The notes: a model not told the origin generated them from the letters alone. Shown: positions 33,100 through 41,890, numbered from the stretch's first letter. The stretch: 45,589 bases of DNA from Hymenobacter amundsenii (GCF_002204745.1 NZ_NIRR01000033.1:1-45589), one strand, 5' to 3'. Program-made: numbers and translations.

Positions 33100-34529
33100 C
33101 CTTCCGCCAGCGCCGAGGTGTCGGCCTGCCCATCTTCGGCAGCGAGCCGGGCGGCTTCCTTGGCCAGCTTCTTCTTCCGCCAGGGCGCATCCTGCTCCCA
33201 GTCGCCGGCCATAATACAGCCGTAGGGCCGGATTTCGTCGATAACGGTTGCGAGGTCGAAGTCCACGATCTGCCGCTGCACGTCGTCGGCGTTCTTGTAG
33301 GCGCTGGGCAGCTCGGAAATATCAATCTGGTTGAAGAAGAAGCGGGCATCGATACCGCGGGTTTCTTCCGCGAAGAGCGCCTCTTTGGTTTGGCCCACCT
33401 TGCTGAACTTGTGGCGGGTCCGGCTCAGGTTCCGGCCGGCCCCGTGGGGCGCGAAACCCAGGTTGGTTTCGGTCGTGGTGCCTTCCACAATAAGAATGGG
33501 CTCGGCCATGTTGAGCGGAATGATGCGCGGCCCGGTAATATCGGGCATGAACTTGGGGTCCAGCGGGGTGGCCCCTTTAGCGTGGTAGTACAGGTCGCCG
33601 TCGCGGAACACGAAGTTGTGCTCGTTCCAGTACCGCTGCTGCACCACTGCTTCCAACTGCCCGGCAATGGCTTCGTGCAGGCACAGGTGGTTTTGCTTGG
33701 TCCACTTCCGAATGGTTTGCAGCGCAGCCCAGTACTGCTGGCCTTCTTCCGACTCGCTGGGAATCCAGGCGTTGTGAGGGTCGGTTTCGGGCGAAATAGC
33801 TTGGCGGAACCGTTCGGCCACCTTCATGCCCTGCTTATAGAGCATTGCCCCCGGCCCCCGCGAGCCGTGGTGCGTCACGAGCATGGTGTCGCCGGTGTTG
33901 CGCGAAACCCCCACGTACAGGAAGTGGTTGCCGTCGCCCTGGGTGCCGAGCTGTTCATGGGCGGAGTTCAGGCTGCGCCGGGAGTTCAGAAACGGGTTGT
34001 CGCGGAATTCCGCCTCTATGTCGGCGGGCAGCGCGAACTGCTGCTCGGGCGGGCGTCCGCCGGGACCGAAGTGGGTGAGCTGCTGGGCCACGTCGAGCAC
34101 TCGCTTGGGATCTACCTGGCCCAGGTTGGTCAGCATCACTGAGCAGCAGATATCGGCGCTGTGCATGCCGGGGTGAATGGCGTTGCGGGCTACCACGATG
34201 CCTCCGACCGGGATGGTCCCCAGCGGTCCGGCCGGACAGGCATCGGGCATAATGGCCCCCGCCACCACCGTCGGCGTGCGCATCAGCAGCTGCATCGACT
34301 GCCGGACGTAGTCGATATTGGCTTGCTCGACCGGCGTATCGGCGCGGATATTCTCGTGGAACGATACGGGCTGCGCCAGCAGCGGAATTGTCGGCGCGGG
34401 CTTTATCGCGTCGAGGTAGTCCTCCAGCGCCGCCCCTTCCAGGTTGTGTGTGTTGATGTGCTCCAGCGCGTCTTTGAACCACTTTCCGGGCTTCAGCCCT
34501 CTGTCAATTAACTCCTTGCCCGTTATCAT
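33096..34529 (-). CDS. rtcB: RtcB-family RNA ligase
   Basis: 477 residues. RtcB joins RNA 2',3'-cyclic phosphate (or 3'-phosphate) ends to 5'-OH ends using GTP and Mn2+, in RNA repair or tRNA splicing. Metal and nucleotide sites are visible: HPGMHSADICCSV, LGTQGDGNHFLYV, TMLVTHHGSRGPG, and the guanylylated His region FAPHGAGRNLSRTRHKFS. The segment EETRGIDARFF and the C-terminal GDWEQDAPWRKKKL follow. No archease or RtcA/RtcR gene is adjacent. The C-terminus has a short Ala-rich tail. It ends inside the shared TTAG with rsmE. Confidence 0.92.
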   Translation of the reverse strand: MITGKELIDRGLKPGKWFKDALEHINTHNLEGAALEDYLDAIKPAPTIPLLAQPVSFHENIRADTPVEQANIDYVRQSMQLLMRTPTVVAGAIMPDACPAGPLGTIPVGGIVVARNAIHPGMHSADICCSVMLTNLGQVDPKRVLDVAQQLTHFGPGGRPPEQQFALPADIEAEFRDNPFLNSRRSLNSAHEQLGTQGDGNHFLYVGVSRNTGDTMLVTHHGSRGPGAMLYKQGMKVAERFRQAISPETDPHNAWIPSESEEGQQYWAALQTIRKWTKQNHLCLHEAIAGQLEAVVQQRYWNEHNFVFRDGDLYYHAKGATPLDPKFMPDITGPRIIPLNMAEPILIVEGTTTETNLGFAPHGAGRNLSRTRHKFSKVGQTKEALFAEETRGIDARFFFNQIDISELPSAYKNADDVQRQIVDFDLATVIDEIRPYGCIMAGDWEQDAPWRKKKLAKEAARLAAEDGQADTSALAEG

Positions 34530-34653
34530 CGTCGGTAGCTACTATAAATTTGGTTGGCAAGAAAGGAAATTTGACGCTGATACCGACCAGACCTCGGCGG
34601 CCAATTCTGGTAGAACGGATGCCCATCCAGGCGCCGCTATGTAGGTCGCAAGC

Positions 34654-35361
34654 TCAGTCTTCGTAGTAGCGAATTTCGATTGGGTCGTCCTCGTGCTTAA
34701 AGTAGAACACCTCAAAAGCCAGCCTCATAAATACATAGAGCACGGCGTCAGCATCGTTGCCGACAATAAAGGGTAGTTGCAGTAAAAACTCGTCTTCTGC
34801 GTCGCTGTAGCTGAAACCCAAAGCGCGTAATTGCGCGCGCTGCTTTTTTACCAACGCACCGTTCTGGCGCAGTTGTCGCACCTGCGGCAGGCTCAACTCA
34901 ACCGTTCGGCGACTGACTCGCACACAACAGCGCAGCAGGGGCTCCTGGCAAAACACCACGCTGAACGCCGGAATTTGTCGTAGCAGCAGCTTAAGCAGCG
35001 TATCGCGCAGAACAGTAGTTCGCTGGATGGGTCTTTCCGCTCGCTGGCTTTCCAGAAGCTGTAACCTGGCCTCTTGGTCGGCTATTGCTTCCTCATAAAA
35101 AGCTGCGCCCAAATCGTCCTCATCTGCTATGGCCACAGCTTTGAGATGTTGGATCAGAGAGCGGCAATGCTGCTTCTCGTCGTAAAGTCGGTCAGTGAGG
35201 CCCGATAAGTTTCGAAGTTGGGTGTCTGCTAACTTCAGCCCTTGAGCAATTTTGTGGGCCATTTGATACTCCTGCTCCGCCAGAAAGCCATCTAATTGCT
35301 TTTGCAGATCATGCCGCTCTGCTTCATAATGGGCTATCAGTGCCATCAGCCTACTATCCAT
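34654..35361 (-). CDS. Hypothetical coiled-coil protein
   Basis: 235 residues. The N-terminal half is helical and charged (LIAHYEAERHDLQKQLDGF, LAEQEYQMAHKIAQGLKLAD), probably a coiled coil. The C-terminal half mixes strands and helices (LRCCVRVSRRTVELSLPQV, FIVGNDADAVLYVFMRLAFE) and ends very acidic (EDDPIEIRYYED). There is no signal peptide and no known domain. Base composition is somewhat lower in GC than its neighbours. Function unknown. Confidence 0.6.
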   Translation of the reverse strand: MDSRLMALIAHYEAERHDLQKQLDGFLAEQEYQMAHKIAQGLKLADTQLRNLSGLTDRLYDEKQHCRSLIQHLKAVAIADEDDLGAAFYEEAIADQEARLQLLESQRAERPIQRTTVLRDTLLKLLLRQIPAFSVVFCQEPLLRCCVRVSRRTVELSLPQVRQLRQNGALVKKQRAQLRALGFSYSDAEDEFLLQLPFIVGNDADAVLYVFMRLAFEVFYFKHEDDPIEIRYYED

Positions 35362-35437
35362 ACTAGTAATAATGATTGAACAGGATTGAATATAGCCGGT
35401 AAAATTGTAGAAACGTGTAAAAAGCAGCTAATATTTA

Positions 35438-36124
35438 CTAAAATAAATAGTCTTTATTCTGCCAAAGTTGCCGTAGCGCCGCCAAGTGCGCCAGCAGCAC
35501 AACGGGCACCACGAAAGCGGGCAGCCACAGGTAGGGAAAGTGCGCCAGCGCCACGTTGGGCTGCTCAAAGGAGAACTGCTGGAACGGCCCCGGCGCGGAC
35601 AGCAACCCCAGCCGCACGATGTTGCCCAGCAACCCCAGCCCCACCGCATGCCAGATGAGCAGCCCACCCCGCCCCAGCGCCTGGCGGCGATAAGCCAGAT
35701 AATACACCAGCGGCGCCGTGAGGCCCATCAGAATATCCCAGTTACGGCCCTCGAAAGTCATGAGCCGGGGCACCGCCTGATGGTGGTAAAGCCCGAACAG
35801 TACCAGCTCAACGGGTACCCGCACCACGTGCAACAGCATCAGGCGGTCGGGACGCAGGGCGTCGAGGAAGCAGCGGCCCCGGGCCATGGCCAGCAGCCCC
35901 GCCAGCACCAGCAGCGGCGGTCCAACCACCAGCGCAAACCGGGGCGGCAGGGTGTTGGTGACGGTATAGAAGCCGCTGCCGGCCAGCAATGCCTGACCCA
36001 GCAGCCACAGCAGCAGCACCGCCAGCAGCAACCGGCTGCGGGCCCCGGCCCACAACAGCAGGCCGAGCGTCAGGGCGTTAATCAGAATGAAGGCCAGGTC
36101 GAGCGCGAGGGGAACCGGGGGCAT
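35438..36124 (-). CDS. Hypothetical integral membrane protein
   Basis: 228 residues with about seven hydrophobic segments near residues 5-26, 29-49, 63-81, 95-115, 129-146, 155-176 and 197-218. Short charged loops separate them (MARGRCFLDALRPDR, YHHQAVPRLMTFEGRNWD). It occurs in the pattern of small Bacteroidota membrane proteins of unknown role. No transporter or enzyme motif is visible. It is divergent from the DUF4159 gene. Confidence 0.72.
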   Translation of the reverse strand: MPPVPLALDLAFILINALTLGLLLWAGARSRLLLAVLLLWLLGQALLAGSGFYTVTNTLPPRFALVVGPPLLVLAGLLAMARGRCFLDALRPDRLMLLHVVRVPVELVLFGLYHHQAVPRLMTFEGRNWDILMGLTAPLVYYLAYRRQALGRGGLLIWHAVGLGLLGNIVRLGLLSAPGPFQQFSFEQPNVALAHFPYLWLPAFVVPVVLLAHLAALRQLWQNKDYLF

Positions 36125-36242
36125 AGTTGGTATAGTAAATAGCGGGCGGGCCGGGGGTAGTGCTTACCTTGCGGCAGAAGCCGAACTTTCCTGGCCGATG
36201 CGTAATTATAGGTAAATACCACTTGCCCAAGCTGCTGCCTTG

Positions 36243-36911
36243 ATGCCCAAAATATTCGTTCTTGCCCTGCTCCTATTATTCTCCCTCACGGCGGCCGCGC
36301 CAATAGCGGCCCCTAGCTTCCGCATTGCCAAGCTGCACTACGGCGGCGGCGGCGACTGGTACGCCAACAAGACCAGCCTGCCCAACCTCATTCGCTTCTG
36401 CAACCAGACGCTGAGCACCAACATCGCCCCCAACGAGGCCACCGTGGAGCTCGATTCGCCCGAACTGCTCAGCTACCCCTTCGTGCACATGACCGGCCAC
36501 GGCAACGTCACGTTCTCCGACACCGACGCCCGCAACCTGCGCCGCTACCTGATGGGCGGCGGTTTCCTGCACATCGACGATAACTACGGCCTCGACAAGT
36601 TTATCCGGCCCGAGATGAAGAAGGTGTTTCCGGAGCTCGAATTTGTGGAGTTGCCCTTCACCCATCCCATTTACCACCAGAAATTCCAGTTCCCGCGGGG
36701 CCTGCCCAAAATCCATGAGCACGACGGCAAGCGGCCCCAGGGCTTCGGCCTGCTCTACAAGGGCCGGCTGGTGTGCTTTTATAGCTTCGAATGCGACCTG
36801 GGCAACGGCTGGGAAGACATGGGCACCTACCCCGAAGACACCCCCGCCACCCACGAAGCAGCCCTGAAAATGGGCGCCAACCTGGTCACGTACGCCCTGA
36901 CGCAGGATTAA
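36243..36911 (+). CDS. DUF4159 protein, exported
   Basis: 222 residues with a signal peptide (MPKIFVLALLLLFSLTAAAP). The mature part fits DUF4159: IAKLHYGGGGDWYANKTSLP, FVHMTGHGNVTFSDTD, YLMGGGFLHIDDNYGLD and YKGRLVCFYSFECDLGNGWE. The GGGFLHIDDNYG region resembles the flavodoxin-like fold of class I amidotransferases without the catalytic Cys. DUF4159 proteins often accompany MoxR/VWA systems, which are absent here. ATG 36243 follows an in-frame TTG. TACCTTGC near 36165 is a possible -7 element. Confidence 0.85.
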   Translation: MPKIFVLALLLLFSLTAAAPIAAPSFRIAKLHYGGGGDWYANKTSLPNLIRFCNQTLSTNIAPNEATVELDSPELLSYPFVHMTGHGNVTFSDTDARNLRRYLMGGGFLHIDDNYGLDKFIRPEMKKVFPELEFVELPFTHPIYHQKFQFPRGLPKIHEHDGKRPQGFGLLYKGRLVCFYSFECDLGNGWEDMGTYPEDTPATHEAALKMGANLVTYALTQD

Positions 36912-36947
36912 TAACAAGCCAAGTCAGGTAAAACAGGTTCCCAGCAA

Positions 36948-36989
36948 AAAGCCCTTCGACTGCCCTTACAGGGAATGTCGAAGGGCTTT
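36948..36989. terminator. Bidirectional terminator after DUF4159 gene
   Basis: The 13-bp arms AAAGCCCTTCGAC (36948-36960) and GTCGAAGGGCTTT (36977-36989) are exact, with a nested CCCT/AGGG in the loop. They lie between the convergent DUF4159 gene and the gene ending at 37025. Confidence 0.88.
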
Positions 36990-37024
36990 CGCTCTTTGAT
37001 TTTGTTGAATTGCTGAGGGTTTGT

Positions 37025-37600
37025 TTAGAACCGCCGCTGTAAAATCTCGCTTAGCACGAAGGCGGCGCGGATGTCGGCCGGGTTGCGGAGCAGGTCGTTG
37101 ACGGTGCGGCGGGTTTGCTCGGGCGTGGCCGGTTTGGGCTGGCTCCAGTAATCTTCCTGGCCATGCTGGGTGCTGGTGCGGGGCATGGTATCGGCCCGGC
37201 GCGCGGCCCGCTTAGGGGCTTCCAGGGAGCGGGCCTCGGGGGTAGGCAACTCCAGGGAATGGATTTCGACCTCAATTTTTTCCTGGCTGCGAGCATAGCG
37301 GCCCATCGGTTCTACCGAGGCCGGCCGCGTTTCGGCAACGGGCTCCGGGGCGGGCTCCGGCAGGCTTTCCTCCGCGCGGTTCTGGCGCTGCATCTGGGCC
37401 AGCAGCTCTTCAAACGACGAGCTAGGCACTGGGGGCACCGGTTTCGGGGTGGGTTTGGCCGTACCGAAGTCCTGCCGCGCCGTGCGCCGCTGCTCCTTCT
37501 GTTCGGCGGCCTCGGCTTGGCTTTTGATTTTCTGCACCATCTGCCAGATGAATACCCCGACGGCCAGCAGCACCCAGATAATACTTTTGAAATCTTCCAT
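37025..37600 (-). CDS. Hypothetical protein with N-terminal membrane anchor
   Basis: 191 residues. Residues 5-22 (KSIIWVLLAVGVFIWQMVQK) form a single transmembrane helix. A basic, Gln/Glu-rich linker and a Pro-rich stretch follow (KPTPKPVPPVPSSSFEELLA). The C-terminal 30 residues are conserved-looking (TVNDLLRNPADIRAAFVLSE, then ILQRRF). This last segment recalls small proteins in Bacteroidota whose C-terminus ends in an 'AFVLSEIL' helix; I know no function. It may tether a partner to the inner membrane. Confidence 0.65.
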   Translation of the reverse strand: MEDFKSIIWVLLAVGVFIWQMVQKIKSQAEAAEQKEQRRTARQDFGTAKPTPKPVPPVPSSSFEELLAQMQRQNRAEESLPEPAPEPVAETRPASVEPMGRYARSQEKIEVEIHSLELPTPEARSLEAPKRAARRADTMPRTSTQHGQEDYWSQPKPATPEQTRRTVNDLLRNPADIRAAFVLSEILQRRF

Positions 37601-37659
37601 CAGCAGTAAACAATAAAGCGGAACCGCTTTCCCGGCTGGGAATGAGCCGGCCTATTGGT

Positions 37660-38229
37660 CTAACGTACGCCTTTTTCGGGGAACCGGCCGGTTTTGGTAC
37701 GATAGAAGTCCTTGATTTCCTCCAGGTCCTTTTCGTAGTCGCCGGTGGGCCAGAAGGCCGGGCCCACGCCGGCTTCCTTGTTCTTGTAGTCGAGGTAGCC
37801 GAGCAGAATGGGCACGCCGGCGGCCATGGCCGTATGGTAGAAACCCTTGCGCCACTTGGGCTGGTAGCCGCGGGTGCCCTCAGGAGTAATCATAATCACC
37901 AGTTCGTCGCGCTCCTTAAACAGTCCTACCATCGCGTCGACGAGGCTGTTGTTGCGGCTACGGTCGACGCCCAGCCCGCCCAGGCTGCGCACCAGCGGCC
38001 CGAGCACCGGAATCGTGGTCCAACTCTTCTTGATGGTAACCTTCAGGTCCACGTCCATCAGAAAAAAGGCCGCCCGGGCATACATGAAATCCCAGTTGCT
38101 GGTGTGCGGGGCGGCAATCATGACGCTCTTTTTGATATCGGGCGGCACCACCGGCCCCAGCCGCCAGCCAGTCATCCAGAACCAGAATTTCGAAAACAGA
38201 TACCAGAAAGTAGAGGTGCGACGCGCCAT
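37660..38229 (-). CDS. 1-acyl-sn-glycerol-3-phosphate acyltransferase-like (PlsC family)
   Basis: 189 residues. The acyltransferase motif I is HTSNWDFMYARA (HX4D), motif III is TPEGTRGYQ, and GGLGVDRSRNNSLVDAMVG lies between them. An N-terminal hydrophobic segment (WYLFSKFWFWMTGW) associates it with the inner membrane. The short length and the TSNWD variant match the Bacteroidota acyltransferase subgroup related to glycerol acyltransferases; phosphatidic acid synthesis is possible, but the acyl acceptor cannot be decided. It is a single leftward gene. Confidence 0.85.
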   Translation of the reverse strand: MARRTSTFWYLFSKFWFWMTGWRLGPVVPPDIKKSVMIAAPHTSNWDFMYARAAFFLMDVDLKVTIKKSWTTIPVLGPLVRSLGGLGVDRSRNNSLVDAMVGLFKERDELVIMITPEGTRGYQPKWRKGFYHTAMAAGVPILLGYLDYKNKEAGVGPAFWPTGDYEKDLEEIKDFYRTKTGRFPEKGVR

Positions 38230-38408
38230 GAGTGGGAATGGGTGGAGACGAGGAGGCCCGGCTCCGAAAAGGGGTTACCGGGCCTTAAAGCTAGATAATT
38301 TGCGGCGGAAGCGTCGGCTCGCCGTCCTAAATAATCGGCCACCTACTCGCGGAGTACCAGCCGCTGGCACTACTGTGGAGTCGCCCATCGGTCTGGGGCC
38401 AACTGCGC

Positions 38409-39197
38409 TCAGCGGGGGTCGGGCAGCTCGTTTTTCAGCAGCGCCCGCAGCTGCGCGGCCTGCGCCAAGGTGTAGCGGTACCCGATGTCGAAGATTTCGG
38501 GGGCCTGGCGGAAGCTCATGGTGCGGTACTGCCCCAGCGCGGGCGGCTCCAGCAGCAGGTGGCAGCGCTGCTTGCTGAGCACCGTGTTGCCGGCAATGGC
38601 CAGGTTAAGCGTGCGCTCCACTAGGCCGCGGATGTTATTAACCTGGGCCGCCGCGTTGGGCGGGTTGCAGTGCACGCCCACCACCCGCAGGCCGGGGTGC
38701 TCGGCTTCGAGCAGCGCCTCCACGGGCAGGTTATTTAGCAGGCCACCATCCACTAGCTGCCGCCCCTTATATACCACCGGCCGGTACAGAATGGGTACCG
38801 CCGACGATGCCAGCAGCGGCGGCACCAGCAGCCCGCTGGAAAACCGCACTGACTCGCCCGCCTCAATATCGGTAGCCACCAGCGTCAGCGGCAACCGCAG
38901 CTGCTCGAACGTGGCCCCTACCCCCAAATGCTGCTCAAACAGCCGCCCCACGGCATCCATGTGCAGCAGGCCGTAGCGGCTCAGCGCCACCCGCGTCAGG
39001 CGCGGGATGCTCACGCCTTGCAACAGGCGCATAATTTCGCGGGGCGGCACCCCGGCGGCGTAAAACGTGGCCGCAATAGCCCCCGACGACACCCCCGCCA
39101 GCCGCACCACCGGCAGTTCCAACTCATCGAGCGCCGCTAGCACACCCAAATGGGCAATGCCCCGTGCCCCACCCCCGGAAAATGCCAGTCCTAACAT
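38409..39197 (-). CDS. Patatin-like phospholipase
   Basis: 262 residues. The oxyanion-hole Gly-rich motif is LAFSGGGARGIAHLG at the N-terminus, the nucleophile elbow is GVSSGAIAA (GxSxG) and the catalytic Asp lies in VDGGLLNNLP (DGG). This is the Ser-Asp dyad of patatin-like lipases. ATG 39197 starts exactly before the motif; the frame extends to 39278 through repeat DNA. There is no signal peptide, so it is likely cytoplasmic or peripheral. The substrate is probably a phospholipid or other acyl ester. Confidence 0.92.
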   Translation of the reverse strand: MLGLAFSGGGARGIAHLGVLAALDELELPVVRLAGVSSGAIAATFYAAGVPPREIMRLLQGVSIPRLTRVALSRYGLLHMDAVGRLFEQHLGVGATFEQLRLPLTLVATDIEAGESVRFSSGLLVPPLLASSAVPILYRPVVYKGRQLVDGGLLNNLPVEALLEAEHPGLRVVGVHCNPPNAAAQVNNIRGLVERTLNLAIAGNTVLSKQRCHLLLEPPALGQYRTMSFRQAPEIFDIGYRYTLAQAAQLRALLKNELPDPR

Positions 39198-39204
39198 TTT
39201 TTTA

Positions 39205-39367
39205 GAAGTGAGAGGGGAGTACAAAGAAGTGATATGAACGTCATCATGAGCAGCAAAAAAAGCCTTGCTTGGAGTCATTACAGCGGTAACCTAACATCAA
39301 CAAGTGGGATTCTTCCCACGAATTAAAATGACGTTCACCTCACTTCTCACCTCTCTGTACTCACTTC
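39205..39367. repeat. 40-nt imperfect inverted repeat, family 3
   Basis: The arms 39205-39244 and 39328-39367 are related as reverse complements: GAAGTGAG...TGAACGTCAT against ATGACGTTCA...CTCACTTC, with several mismatches and a small shift. The spacer is about 83 nt and includes a second hairpin, GTGGGA...TCCCAC (39304-39319). It fills the gap between the patatin start and the MBL stop. Confidence 0.7.
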
Positions 39368-39371
39368 TCCT

Positions 39372-40220
39372 CTACAACTCCGCCAAGCGGAACCGCTCGG
39401 CTACTTTGATGCCGCGCTCGGTTTGCTCGACTGTAATGCACTCGGTCTGGTGGTCGTGTTCGAGGATCAGCACCCAGTTCTCGTCGGCGGCCTGCTGGAG
39501 AATACGGGCTTTTTCGTCCATCGTCACCAGCGGGCGCACGTCGTAGCTCATCACGTAGGGCAGGCCTACGTGGTGGGCGCTGGGCAGCAGGTCGGCGGCA
39601 AACACCAGCGTGCGGCCCTGGTAGCGGAACTGCGGCAGCATCATTTTCTCGGTGTGCCCGTCCACGAACAGCAGGTTCTGGAGGGCGGGTAACGCCTTCG
39701 GTATTCCCCCCTGCGGGTCGATGAAGCGGAGCTGACCACTTTCCTGGATGGGCAAAATGTTTTCTTTCAGAAAGCTGGCCTTCTCGCGGGGGTTGGGCGC
39801 GGTAGCCCAGTTCCAGTGGGCCTCATTGCTCCAGTAGGTGGCGTTGGCGAAGGCCGGCTGCAGCTTACCGGCCGCAGTGCGTTCCACGGCCCCGCCGCAG
39901 TGGTCGAAGTGCAGGTGGGTCAGCAATACATCCGTGATATCGGCGGCGGTGTAGCCTAGGCGGCGCAACGATTTTTCCAGCGTATCGTCGCCGTGCAAAT
40001 AGAAGTGGGCCCGGAACTTGTCGTCCTGCTTGTCGCCGATACCGGTATCGACCAGCATCAGCCGGCCGGCGTCCTCCACCAGCAGGCAGCGCAAGGCCCA
40101 GGTGCACATATTGTGCTCGTCGGCGGGGTTGAGCTTCTGCCAGATACTCTTGGGCACCACCCCAAACATGGCCCCGCCATCAAGCTTGAACAAACCGGTA
40201 TCGAGCGTATGAATTTTCAT
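39372..40220 (-). CDS. MBL-fold metallo-hydrolase
   Basis: 282 residues of the metallo-beta-lactamase superfamily. The dinuclear metal site is HLHFDHCGG; further ligand regions are LVDTGIGDKQDD and, near the C-terminus, LEHDHQTEC. It most resembles the AHL-lactonase/glyoxalase-II-like branch, including LFVDGHTEKMMLPQFRY. No signal peptide, so it is cytoplasmic. The substrate (lactone, thioester or other) cannot be told from sequence. A repeat hairpin separates it from accA upstream. Confidence 0.88.
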   Translation of the reverse strand: MKIHTLDTGLFKLDGGAMFGVVPKSIWQKLNPADEHNMCTWALRCLLVEDAGRLMLVDTGIGDKQDDKFRAHFYLHGDDTLEKSLRRLGYTAADITDVLLTHLHFDHCGGAVERTAAGKLQPAFANATYWSNEAHWNWATAPNPREKASFLKENILPIQESGQLRFIDPQGGIPKALPALQNLLFVDGHTEKMMLPQFRYQGRTLVFAADLLPSAHHVGLPYVMSYDVRPLVTMDEKARILQQAADENWVLILEHDHQTECITVEQTERGIKVAERFRLAEL

Positions 40221-40226
40221 GTTTTT

Positions 40227-40305
40227 AAGCGGTTAGCTAGTGGCGGTTAACAGTTAGCTTTCCATCTGGCGGTAGCTACCAGCTAACAGCCACAAGCTAA
40301 CCGCT
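40227..40305. repeat. AGCGGTTAGC inverted repeat, family 2, between accA and MBL gene
   Basis: The arms AGCGGTTAGCTAGTGGCGG (from 40228) and AGCCACAAGCTAACCGCT (ending 40305) form a 32-nt stem with several mismatches and a 14-nt loop. Related to the repeat inside the lptE leader at 20391. Confidence 0.7.
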
Positions 40306-40312
40306 CAAACAT

Positions 40313-41260
40313 TTACTCCAGTACCACGCCCATGTCGGCGAACTTGTCGATGCGCTGGCTGATGCGCTCGGCGGGCGAAAGCGCTTCGAGCTCGTCGAGG
40401 GTTTGGAGGATGGTGCTTTTCAGGGTTTCAATCATGGTGGGCACGTCGGTGTGGGCGCCGCCGAGGGGCTCGGCCACGATGCCGTCGACGAGTTTGTTGC
40501 CCAGCATGTCGGTGGCCGTGAGCTTGAGGGCTTCGGCGGCCTGCTCCTTGAAATCCCAGCTGCGCCAGAGGATACTGCTGCACGACTCGGGTGAAATCAC
40601 GGAGTACCAGGTGTTTTCCAGCATCAGCACCCGGTCGCCGATGGCAATGCCCAGGGCCCCGCCCGAAGCACCCTCGCCGATAATGATGCAGATGACGGGC
40701 ACCTTGAGCAGGAACATCTCCTTGAGGTTGCGGGCAATGGCCTCGCCCTGCCCCCGCTCCTCGGCCTCCAGGCCCGGAAACGCGCCGGGCGTATCGATGA
40801 GCGTGATGATGGGCTTGCCGAACTTCTCGGCCAGTTTCATCAGGCGCAGGGCCTTGCGGTAGCCCTCGGGATTCGGCATACCGAAGTTGCGGAACTGCCG
40901 CTGCTTGGTGTTGCGCCCCTTCTGCTGGCCGATGAGCATCACGGTCCGGCCATCGATTTCGGCAAAACCGCCCACCATGGCCTTATCATCGCGCACCGTC
41001 CGGTCGCCATGCAACTCCACAAACTTCTGGGTCATGCCCAGAATATAGTCGAAGGTGTAGGGGCGGTCGGGGTGGCGCGAGAGCTGCACGCGCTGCCAAC
41101 GGGTAAGGTTGGCGTACGTTTCCTGCTTGAGAGCGTTGATTTTGGCTTCGAGCGCCACTACCGCGTCCGATACGTCTACCTGGCTGTCGAGGGCCAGTTG
41201 TTGCATTTCGCGGAGCTTGCCTTCGAGAGCGGCAATAGGTTGTTCAAAATCGAGGAGCAT
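40313..41260 (-). CDS. accA: Acetyl-CoA carboxylase carboxyltransferase subunit alpha
   Basis: 315 residues, the normal AccA length. With AccD it transfers the carboxyl group from biotin to acetyl-CoA, giving malonyl-CoA for fatty acid synthesis. Conserved segments: LSRHPDRPYTFDYI, FVELHGDRTVRDDKAMVGGF, IDTPGAFPGLEAEERGQGEA, IGEGASGGALGIAIGDRV and SPESCSSILWRSWD. The N-terminal 60 residues are a helical region (AALEGKLREMQQLALDSQV). ATG 41260 is used; the frame runs open to 41401 through upstream DNA. A good promoter lies at 41282-41315. Confidence 0.96.
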   Translation of the reverse strand: MLLDFEQPIAALEGKLREMQQLALDSQVDVSDAVVALEAKINALKQETYANLTRWQRVQLSRHPDRPYTFDYILGMTQKFVELHGDRTVRDDKAMVGGFAEIDGRTVMLIGQQKGRNTKQRQFRNFGMPNPEGYRKALRLMKLAEKFGKPIITLIDTPGAFPGLEAEERGQGEAIARNLKEMFLLKVPVICIIIGEGASGGALGIAIGDRVLMLENTWYSVISPESCSSILWRSWDFKEQAAEALKLTATDMLGNKLVDGIVAEPLGGAHTDVPTMIETLKSTILQTLDELEALSPAERISQRIDKFADMGVVLE

Positions 41261-41281
41261 GGCCACGGCGGAGGCGGGTTT

Positions 41282-41315
41282 TGAAGGTACAAGGGGGGAA
41301 AGCGAAGAAAGCAAA
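41282..41315 (-). promoter_or_regulatory. accA promoter
   Basis: On the minus strand TTTG (41315-41312), 22 nt of spacing, then TACCTTCA (41289-41282), one base off TAnnTTTG. It lies about 21 nt before the accA ATG at 41260. Confidence 0.55.
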
Positions 41316-41440
41316 GGTAAGGGCCCGCGCCGATTCGACCCACCGCCCCACCCAACCAATTTCCCGGAAAAACTTTGTAACTGATAAACAGGCTCCCACA
41401 AAGTTTTTAACTCGTTTTTGGAAGTATTTTAGGGGGCCCG

Positions 41441-41472
41441 CTTGCGCACCTCAGTCCGGCACCCTACTTTTG
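41441..41472 (+). promoter_or_regulatory. Promoter of first tRNA-Asp
   Basis: CTTG (41441-41444), 20 nt, then TACTTTTG (41465-41472), an exact TAnnTTTG element. The tRNA begins 41 nt further on. The second copy has the same layout. Confidence 0.75.
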
Positions 41473-41513
41473 CACCACTTCAACACTCCCTGAGCAGCGA
41501 AGTAGAACGACCT

Positions 41514-41587
41514 GGTTCGGTAGTTCAGTTGGTTAGAATGCCGCCCTGTCACGGCGGAGGTCGCGGGTTCGAGTCCCGTCCGGACCG
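41514..41587 (+). tRNA. tRNA-Asp(GTC), copy 1
   Basis: 74 nt. The acceptor stem GGTTCGG pairs with CCGGACC (one T-G pair), the anticodon stem is CCGCC/GGCGG with loop CTGTCAC and anticodon GTC at 41548-41550, and the T arm GCGGGTTCGAGTCCCGT is regular. The discriminator base is G. The CCA end is not encoded. Its terminator follows directly. Confidence 0.97.
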
Positions 41588-41588
41588 C

Positions 41589-41628
41589 AAAGGCCCTTCA
41601 GCAAACGCTGAAGGGCCTTTTGCTTTTT
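41589..41628 (+). terminator. Terminator of tRNA-Asp copy 1
   Basis: AAAGGCCCTTCAGC / GCTGAAGGGCCTTT with an AAAC loop, followed by T-rich DNA. The tRNA end and the terminator stem are immediately adjacent. Confidence 0.9.
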
Positions 41629-41858
41629 CAATTTACCCCATTCCCCCGAGCTACATTTTTTGCCCTTATTCATGCCTGAGCCAGCTGAAGCTGCGGCGCG
41701 CCCTCAGCACCGGATTTGCTAGGTATTGAGCCGCCAGCGTGGGGGAATCACAATTATTTTTCAATTATTTTTTGAAGCTATTCTATTTACTGACAGAGCT
41801 ATATCTCGCCCAAAAAGGCGCTTACAGCCTGTTACGGCAGTTTTTTCTGGCGCCGGAC

Positions 41859-41890
41859 TTGCCAGAGTCAGATCCAACCCGCTATATTTG
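41859..41890 (+). promoter_or_regulatory. Promoter of second tRNA-Asp
   Basis: CTTG (ending 41861), 21 nt, then TATATTTG (41883-41890), an exact TAnnTTTG element, 47 nt before the tRNA. This shows that copy 2 is transcribed independently. The surrounding gap 41631-41937 holds no gene and is partly AT-rich. Confidence 0.78.

Noticed and set aside
34545..34552. Plus-strand TAAATTTG as a promoter near the rtcB start
   Set aside because: It matches TAnnTTTG, but no plus-strand gene follows; the next genes are on the minus strand.
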